Source of the DNA: Cytidiella melzeri
Lineage: Eukaryota; Basidiomycota; Agaricomycetes; Polyporales; Irpicaceae
Direction of reading: 5' to 3'
Length of the DNA: 64,000 nucleotides
Assembly: GCA_022592445.1 (NCBI GenBank)
Contig: JABYQR010000020.1
Span: 1 to 64,000 of the forward strand
Both the position numbers and the translations under genes were made by a program. The notes under the pieces were generated by a model. The model ran no database searches and was not told the DNA's origin. It saw only the letters and a list, made by a program, of their open reading frames with translations. Positions 57,099 to 64,000 of this stretch are shown one piece after another (positions within the stretch are counted from its first letter, which is position 1; each line of letters starts with the position of its first letter).

Positions 57099-58275
57099 CT
57101 AGTAGCACCCGGCGTCACGGTACTCCCAAATTCCAACCATTCCATACCAGAAACCCTGCAAATGTTTAGATACGCGCATATATGAGTAGAAAAAACCCTC
57201 ACTCTATTCTCGCAGCTCGTCGGTCTATTGAACTTGATGCCGCTGACAACGTTCGGAGTGGTGTCACACATTGCCTGCCAATTGTCGCCGCTCTGGATAT
57301 TTTCGAGGCGCGCTTCCACTCGCTGTTGGGAAGATTGGTACAACAATATATACTGAGCAAGGAGACAGAACTGACGTGCAACCCAGATCCACCTGGAACA
57401 CAGCCCTGGCGAAAACTGAGCATCAACAATAAATACCTAATTACGAAAAACTCACTTTATCAGACAGTGTGTCCCAGTATGGCTGACAAGCTGTCTCTCC
57501 GAAATCGACGAGCCAGTGACCATGAATGCCATCGCGCCCCTGAGCAAAGACAGAGTCAAATCTTGTGAGGAATATGTGAGGTATCAATATTTACTCTGTC
57601 TTCGCAGCTGGAAGGCATGATGGTTCGCCCATTGATCATCGTCGAGGTGCGCTGACAAGCAACTACTCCGTCTGCACCAGGAGCAATATTCCAAAGCCTC
57701 GCTGTATACTCTCTAGTCGCATATGCATGGCAATGGTTATTCCTCCATAAGTTCCCCCAATAGAGCTGCATTCGCTCCCAGCGCTCCTGTTCCCAGCGCC
57801 GGTCTTCGGCATTGTGACGAGCCTTCTCAGCCTCCCATTCCGCCCTTTCGCGCTCGCGCATTTGAAGCTCCTTCTCATACTGCATCTTCTCGTTACCCCA
57901 CAAAAGCTTGAACTCGTCGTAGTCTTTCCGCTCAAGCTCCCACTGCTTATGCTCATTGTCGTGGTTCGCCCGTTCGAGGCGCCACTCTCTGCGAATGTTC
58001 TCTCGTTCAATCGGGTCGAGGATATCCCGAGGACGAGAGAAGACGAATACGACGCAGAATACGGTGACTGCGACCATCATGAACATGGCGACAACGAGGA
58101 TCGCCTTCGAGATCACATTGCGAGGGAGCAGGGGAGACGGAGGCTTATCCTCGTTGCGCTGCTTCCTCACATCGTGACGCTGGACGGTTTGAACCCACTC
58201 ATTGACATCTTCTGCGACGGGCGAGTAAAAGGGAGGCGGCGTGCGTGATCCAAGCAGGGGCTCGGTTTCTGACAT
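57099..58275 (-). CDS. Single-pass membrane protein with coiled coil and Cys-containing ectodomain, 5 exons
   Basis: 323 aa; exons 57595-58275, 57456-57539, 57376-57405, 57203-57322, 57099-57155 (972 nt). Cytosolic N-terminus MSETEPLLGSRTPPPFYSPV, one membrane helix (AILVVAMFMMVAVTVFCVVF), a long charged coiled coil (EWRLERANHDNEHKQWELER...), then an ectodomain with regularly spaced Cys and Trp: REYTARLWNIAPGADGVVAC, HGHWLVDFGETACQPYWDTL, DNWQAMCDTTPNVVSGIKF and GMVGIWEYRDAGCY at the end. This architecture is widespread and expanded in Agaricomycetes, of unknown function; I know no named domain for it. Exons 2-5 are short but every junction restores the Cys/Trp pattern. Confidence 0.75.
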
Positions 58276-58828
58276 GCTCTAAATGTTGGTTTTTAGCAGT
58301 TGTCTGGTTATCACAAGTGGAAGGAGACCCTGTACTGTTCTTTCTACAAGCGTGGTATCTTGGCCTGTATACTGGCGGGTTGGTCCTTGCGTGATGGAGG
58401 TGAAGAGCAAGCTCGGATGGCGTGCATTCAAGACGGGTGGCTATTTAAGTGGCGGAGACGCGCATGAATTAGGATGGAAGTCTGGAAAACCAATTCGAAG
58501 CTTTTCGAGCTGCGGCGTTTGCGGTTTGAACTTGGTAGCAATTCGATTCTTGAAAAGCGAACGAGTCTTGTGGATAGACCGCAGTACTTGGAACCTTGGA
58601 AAGCAACAAGAAGGAAAGAGAGACCGCACGGCGTTGGCCCGGGCAGCGGCGCGCCGAGACTGATCCATCTTACCAGATCAGTTCTACCATGATGGCCCAA
58701 GTGCAGCAGTCGCGACGGACAACACATCATTTCTGCCACCTCTCTTTCTTTCCTTCCCCCCATCTTGCAACCCCCAGGCTGAGCCTTTTCACCACTCTTC
58801 TGCTCTTTACCCGTCACTCCTTTATACT
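58276..58828. other. Intergenic region between divergent genes
   Basis: 553 bp between the membrane-protein start (58275, minus) and the SDR start (58829, plus); a pyrimidine-rich tract at 58735-58820 fits the leader of the SDR gene. No gene seen. Confidence 0.4.
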
Positions 58829-60408
58829 ATGCAAGCCGAAGAGCAACCAGTATACGATGTGTCACCAATCATGGACTCATTCGACATTGACTTGGTTGTC
58901 AAAGTCTTGAACCACACCGCTTTCAGTGAGTCGTGTATCCTTCATCATTCACTTCAGAGTATAGCATTAACCAGTTCTCAGGCCCGTTCTTTACCTCACT
59001 GGTCCCAATCTTTTACTTCTTTCACGGAGCTCGCTGGCCGGACTCTATACTTGTGTGCGCCGTAGTCTACAGCGCCGCGATATCAGCGTTCTGTCAGTGA
59101 CTTGTTTGCATATGCCAATTCGACTGCTGACCGTGCGATCAACCTCAGGGCTCCTGAAGTGGTGTTCCCGTCTATATCGAAACCAGGGTAGTCTCTTGTT
59201 TGGTCCGGGTCCTTTCGACTGGGGTGAACAGATTGTAGTCGTGACCGGAGGTACACGCTTCCTTGTATGTCTCGTGCATTCCCCTCATATAGACGTTCAT
59301 CCCTATAGGTGCATCAGGCGTTGGTGAGCTCATTGCCAATACGCTGGCCGTAAGGAATGTTACCGTTGCGGTTCTCGACGTGAACCCTATCGTCACCGAA
59401 AATTGTGAGTCTCAAAGCTTCACCATCTTTCGAGGTTCCCGTATTCACATAGATCCAGACAATATTGAGTACTACAAATGTGATATATCCAAGTGGGAAG
59501 AGGTCGAAGCTACAGCAAAGAAGATCCAAGAGGAGCTCGGCCATCCCACAGTATTGGTCAATAATGCAGGCGTCGTCCAGGGCAAGCCGCTGGTTGACCT
59601 GAGTCCGGAGGACATCCAACAGTGAGGCGTCTGTTTATTGAAGAATTCCTATGTGTTGATCATTTTTGCGCAGAACGTTCTCCGTCAACACGATTGGCCA
59701 TTTCTACACCCTGAAAGCGTTTTTACCAGAAATGATCAAGCAAAAGAATGGTCACATCGTAAGTTGCTATATCTCTTATTAATTTCGTTATGATCTGACC
59801 TTCATCTTGGGCTAGATATCTATGGCTTCCGTAGCTGGCATAGTTGGCATGGCACAGATGAGTATGTATATTGTATATGCAGATGCTCCTATGTTGCGTG
59901 GCCTAACCTTTGTCGCAGCTGATTATAACGCGTCGAAGGCCGCTCTTATCTCTCTACATGAGTCCCTGCGCTACGAGTTGGACCATGTCTACAAGACGCC
60001 TGCCATCCGAACTACACTTGTGGTCGCGGGTCACATACTAACTCCTCTATTCTCTGCCGTCAGTCTTCCTCAAGGCCTGTGGTATAAGTTCTTTTTCCCA
60101 AGTCTTCCCCCTGTTGCTATCGCCAAGGCAGTTATTTCTGCTTTGGATGAGCAACATTCGCGCACAATCTACCTCCCCTTTTACGTGAACTTCGTGCCAT
60201 ACTTGCCTCTCATGCCAAGTTTCATCAGGGATTTGGCGCAATGGGTATGCTTGGCACGCACAGTCTTTACTATGGTTTCGCTACTAACACCTCTCTCGTA
60301 TAGCTTTCAGGTGCTGATTACGCGATGCAGAATTTTGAAAAAGTGTCTGGACGCCGTTCAGACGAGGGTAAAGCTCTTCATACCAAAGAAAAGGTTAGGG
60401 AAGATTGA
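58829..60408 (+). CDS. Membrane-anchored short-chain dehydrogenase/reductase, 9 exons
   Basis: 378 aa; exons 58829-58925, 58982-59092, 59149-59250, 59309-59404, 59453-59621, 59674-59758, 59816-59861, 59919-60244, 60304-60408 (1137 nt). An N-terminal hydrophobic region (PFFTSLVPIFYFFHG, DSILVCAVVYSAAISAFW) anchors it, probably to the ER or lipid droplets. Classical SDR motifs follow: IVVVTGGASGVGE (TGxxxGxG, coenzyme), CDISKWEE, VLVNNAGVVQGKPL, NTIGHFYTLKAF, catalytic Ser in ISMASVAG and YNASK (Tyr-Lys). Best matched to the RDH10/17-beta-HSD11-type group that acts on retinoid, steroid or fatty alcohol-like substrates; the fungal substrate is unknown. The D in CDISKWE and the fold suggest NAD(P) use without deciding which. 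Confidence 0.93.
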
Positions 60409-60725
60409 GCTCTGGGGTTGAAAATGTATATATTCGAATATCTGACTGGTATGTTATTGTTAATGTTGGTGTTTACGAGCGATTCCAGACTGCGCAAACA
60501 CGGCGAGAGCCAGCCACGCCAAGCGTCTCCTGCGATCACAGTGGTCTTCCTATTCTGGCAATTGTCTAAGTTGGGAAGCTTCGACGGGCTGGCATCGAAG
60601 CTACCACGCGCTTCTTAGCTTGGGCTGACACGCTCAGAGATTGTTTAAAACAGACGGACGGGTTCTGTGCTGCAGGGTTTAAACCACCACCCCTACCACC
60701 ACCACCACCACCACTCACCTTCACG

Positions 60726-62526
60726 ATGCCTGTGTTTGACGGCGGCTTCGCTGTGGTCAACGCCCTCGCTCGTTCTCTCGGTCTCGAGTCTGGTCCGCCT
60801 ACACCGCGGAAGGGAGTTGAGTCGACGCCTGTCACTCGGACAAGCTCAGCAGAGTCTGACACCACCGTCGTCGACACCGAAGAAGTGGTGCTGAAAATTG
60901 CTTCAAAGGGGCATGACGGGGACGACAGTGCAGGCACTGGTGTCGTCGAGATTGTGAGTTGCGAGATTTGGCCAGCGTAGTCGGCGTGGTTGCATTTTGC
61001 TGACTTCAGGCACAGGTCGACCTCGAACATATCAACGAAACTGTCATTGCAAGTTCTTGGGGCTCTCCGGACGAACCTTCTTGCTTACCCCGATGCTCAC
61101 AGGCTTCGCAAGCCCAGGATAATGTTCAGGTAGACGCACAACAAGACTCTCCTGCGGGCCCAACCGAGAAGCTTGAAGAAGTGAAGCCTGCATGCAAAGA
61201 TGCACCTCCCACTCTGCGAGTACGCAGAGGTCTTATCGAACCATTCGGCATATCAGCTCCGGCAACATATGCAGACGCAACGAACGTGAGTCGACCTCGA
61301 TATATGTATGCTATTGGAGAGGCTGACTATATGCAATCGGATCGGCTCCAATATAGCTCGCGACCCAATTCCCTGAACACAAAGAAGCCATTCTCGCACT
61401 ACCACTGTCTCCTACTCGACTTGAACCTCAAGTAGTGCATACACCCAGCAGACCGAACTGGGCTCTAGCCCCCGACGAGCCCTGCACACCCCCTGCCCGA
61501 GAAGAGGTCGGAAACAGAAGCGGTCGTCGTGCACGAGGAGCGCGGAAAGGCAGAGGAGGGGCTGACATGCCTAGCAGGCCTGAAACTAGGACATCCTCCC
61601 CTACTCCTCGTGCTGAGTCTAAGCAGCCACACCAGACTCGTTCACGCCCACCAAGTCAGAGTCCAAAGAAGAAACATTCCGTAGCTCACGAGCGGATGCC
61701 GAGCGCTGAAATCATTATTGCGCCATCTCCGACGTACATATGTTTACCGGCTGGATCGTCTGTCGTTGTCGCCGATGGCCGTCCGCCCTCCAACGGCGCA
61801 CCTGCCGTCGTGGACGTCGACGCGCTAACCCGGGAACTACAGAAAGCCCAGGGACTTGGAAGCGCAGGTTTCTCATCCACTAGTCGGGCAAGCACCCCCG
61901 ACAAATTTGTCCCTTCCAACAACCTCCCTCAAGTATCTGAAACGACTACTGTCGCCACCGAATTGAGAGGCCGCGTAGGTTGGGGCAGCGGCGTCGCTTT
62001 AGGGCCTGGCATTGCGGCTGACAAGATCGAGAAGACTGACAGGGCATCGTCTCTCGCCCCGATTCCAGCCTCACAAGCGTACTTTGGGGCTTCTTTGTCT
62101 CGTCGATGCACGCCTTCCCCGCTTAGACAGGCGCAGACAGTCAAAGAGATGTTGGAATCAGATAGGGAACGCAGTCGCAGTCGCACCACGACTTCAGGAC
62201 CGAGCCGAGTAGAGACCCCTACGGCTGCAGAACGGGTCAGGGAAGGAAAAGCAACTACATCTACACAAGTGAAAGCTGCGCTCTTACCCGCTCACGAGCT
62301 TAGGGTACCTCAAGCTGCTGAGCCGACGGTGGTCACACCGGTTATCATTGACTCTCCTCCGATCGTCAGGCTACAGAGTCTTGCTAACGCTACAGTCAAT
62401 CCTCCAAAGGCATCTGTCTTGCAGCGACCGTCGACTATCTCTGGCACTCGGCAGCATTGGCCGACGTTGGACGAGGTTATCGCGTTCCGGTCCCACTCTG
62501 CTTCAACTTCTGGTCATGGTTTGTGA
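60726..62526 (+). CDS. Disordered basic Ser/Pro-rich protein, 3 exons
   Basis: 557 aa; exons 60726-60953, 61010-61285, 61357-62526 (1674 nt). Begins MPVFDGGFAVVNALARSLGL, then acidic segments (TTVVDTEEVVLKIASKG), VRRGLIEPFGISAPATYADA, FPEHKEAILALPLSPTRLEP, a strongly basic Gly/Arg stretch (GRRARGARKGRGGADMPSRP) and a polar tail ending QHWPTLDEVIAFRSHSAST. No domain recognised; the RG-rich block hints at RNA binding. A CCACCACC repeat run precedes the ATG. Confidence 0.7.
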
Positions 62527-62709
62527 GTGTTGGTGGGGGCGTTTTGTATGCATGGGTGGATGGTCTCCTCAAACTACATGTGATAACTTTCCTTTTTTCC
62601 TCTGCCTTTAGCGATACCTTTTATTCTTCGTACCGTACGCAGCGTATAGTGATTTACAGTAAGTTCGCGTGATTTATTTTGTAGATCCAGACGATATTAT
62701 GCCACTTTG

Positions 62710-63992
62710 TTACACCGATATATCAGAACTTAGGAGCAGATAACGAGTGCATGACAGCGTCGCATGGAACGCCCGCGCTCGTCCTTTGACGACGACCTCT
62801 ATAATGCCTCGCCTGTCCCATGCTCCATGCGCATCCCGTATATGGGCTTCTATCTCTGCCCTCGAATCTATCAACGCGTCACCGCTGAAGGTGTATACGA
62901 CTCGCGACAGCTTGGCGAACTTGTCGTCATGTAAACAGGGAAGCCATTCCGAGACGGCGAACTCCGCAAACTCGGTGAGGCGGACGAACAGAAATTCGAA
63001 GAAGAGCTCTTCTACGCCGCTGCCTGAGACGCCAAGGAGAAAGTGTCGAATGTACATCCCGTGGCCCAGTTGCATCGGGGTTTTAGGGCGTATGAGAAGG
63101 TCTTTCAAGGTGAGAGACTGCAGGTTTGGGGCCATAGGTAGAGTGCGCAGGGCTTGCCGAAAATCTTGAGAGTACATGAGTGGAGTAGAGGCTAAATGGT
63201 GGGAAGGGACTCACGTACAGTGAAACCGTGAATGGTTATGTGAAGTAGATTGCTGTGAACTACATCTGGCTTGGATACTAGTAGGGACCGCGATCTAGTA
63301 GACTCGAGGTCATTCGCGTCGAGTTCTAGCACTTCCAATCGCTGTATGCTCTCGTCGCGAAGTAGGAATGGTACAATGCTGGAATCCGTCGTTGTGGCGC
63401 GCAATGCACGCAGTTTCGGCAGCGTAAACGGAGGCACCATCTTGTTCAATTCATCCTGCACAGCATGTATGTACCCATATTTCCAGAACGTCGAATGCAT
63501 GGTGAGATATTGCAGTTGTGGGAAAGCATTGAAGAGGGCTAGGATCTGTATAGGTGTATCAAACTGTGCGCCAGTCAGCGTAAGCTGAGTGACGATCTGA
63601 GACGCTTTACAGTCTTGGAAGGGGAGTGTCGTTGGAGTGTGAATGGTGAATGCCAGTGAGTCAAGAGATAAGTGTTGCAACGCTGTCAAATGCATCAAAA
63701 TGGCGGCCTGCTGGCTTAGATCCACACTAGGGTGAATGAGACCCGGATTCTCCGATGCCGAGAACTTTACTCGTCGGACTGCAGAGGCCTTCAACGGAGA
63801 GTTTGCGAGTTCTCGGAGGATATCGTCGTAGGTATCTTTCCGAATGACGAGGTGTCGAAACGTCCTTTTCGTGCCTACGTGGAGGAGCGCGCGAGAGCTG
63901 AGACAGCACGCCAGAAGAGTCTCCGAATCCTCGACGAAGCCCACTATGCTGTCGAGGATCTCCTGCGGGAATACAGGATCCGGCAAAGACAT
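62710..63992 (-). CDS. F-box-like protein of the local multicopy family (copy G, intact), 2 exons
   Basis: 410 aa; exons 63215-63992 and 62710-63164 over a 50-nt GTGAGT...CAAG intron (1233 nt). F-box PVFPQEILDSIVGFVEDSET near the N-terminus, LLACCLSSRALLHVGTKRTF, then leucine-rich segments (LTALQHLSLDSLAF, TQLTLTGAQFDTPIQILALF, RLEVLELDAND, LQSLTLKDLLI) and a C-terminus AHIRDAHGAWDRRGIIEVVV plus about 20 residues not found in copy A. Likely an SCF substrate receptor. It is the best template for reading the four decayed copies, most of which resemble it more than copy A. Confidence 0.85.
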
Positions 63993-64000
63993 GGTTTGTA

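Noticed and set aside
56630..57169. 179-codon plus-strand frame
   Set aside because: It overlaps the well-supported last exon of the minus-strand membrane-protein gene and has no recognisable content.
1..64000. CRISPR arrays, bacterial operons or rRNA genes
   Set aside because: None seen; the window is intron-rich fungal DNA.

Overview
The window reads as nuclear DNA of a mushroom-forming basidiomycete (Agaricomycetes). Genes are dense and split by many short introns (mostly 50-70 nt, GT-AG with CTNAY-like branch sites, plus three GC-AG introns), third codon positions are C/G-rich, and the mobile elements (Ty3/gypsy Gag, a Plavaka/CACTA-type transposon) are of kinds common in such fungi. The species cannot be named from sequence alone. 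All exon structures were built by hand from splice signals and reading-frame continuity. In most genes the exon lengths sum to an exact multiple of three.

Layout. 1-3.1 kb: 5' part of a minus-strand Ty3/gypsy retrotransposon (Gag with zinc knuckle, probable LTR). 3.5-10 kb: DHA1-type MFS transporter, a small Ser/Tyr-rich protein, and a poorly resolved minus-strand gene. 10.2-12.9 kb: an intact F-box-like gene and a decayed copy. 14-33.6 kb: a gene-rich housekeeping block: Ser/Pro-rich protein, GPN3 GTPase, PYM-like exon-junction factor, CCDC90/DUF1640 mitochondrial protein, disordered protein, secreted GH125 mannosidase, C2-domain Inn1/Fic1-like protein, small membrane protein, NOB1 nuclease, KRE6/SKN1 glucan-synthesis protein. 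34.1-36.2 kb: a near-perfect 2.1 kb palindromic element with a 6-bp target duplication. 37-50.3 kb: three more decayed relatives of the F-box gene, one split in two by an 8.23 kb DNA transposon (38821-47050) with terminal inverted repeats, a 2-bp target duplication and two multi-exon genes. 50.9-62.6 kb: uncharacterised repeat-bearing protein, second F-box protein type, HAD-family dehalogenase-like enzyme, single-pass coiled-coil membrane protein, membrane-anchored short-chain dehydrogenase, disordered basic protein. 62.7-64 kb: a second intact copy of the F-box family, on the minus strand.

How it fits together. The housekeeping genes share promoters in head-to-head pairs (GPN3/PYM 242 bp; CCDC90/disordered protein about 260 bp; NOB1/KRE6 about 700 bp). 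Several act in wall and septum biology (KRE6, C2 protein, GH125 mannosidase) or RNA and ribosome metabolism (NOB1, PYM, GPN3). The F-box family (two intact copies, four decayed) is a fast-evolving tandem and dispersed family, and it is the part of the window that mobile DNA has invaded.
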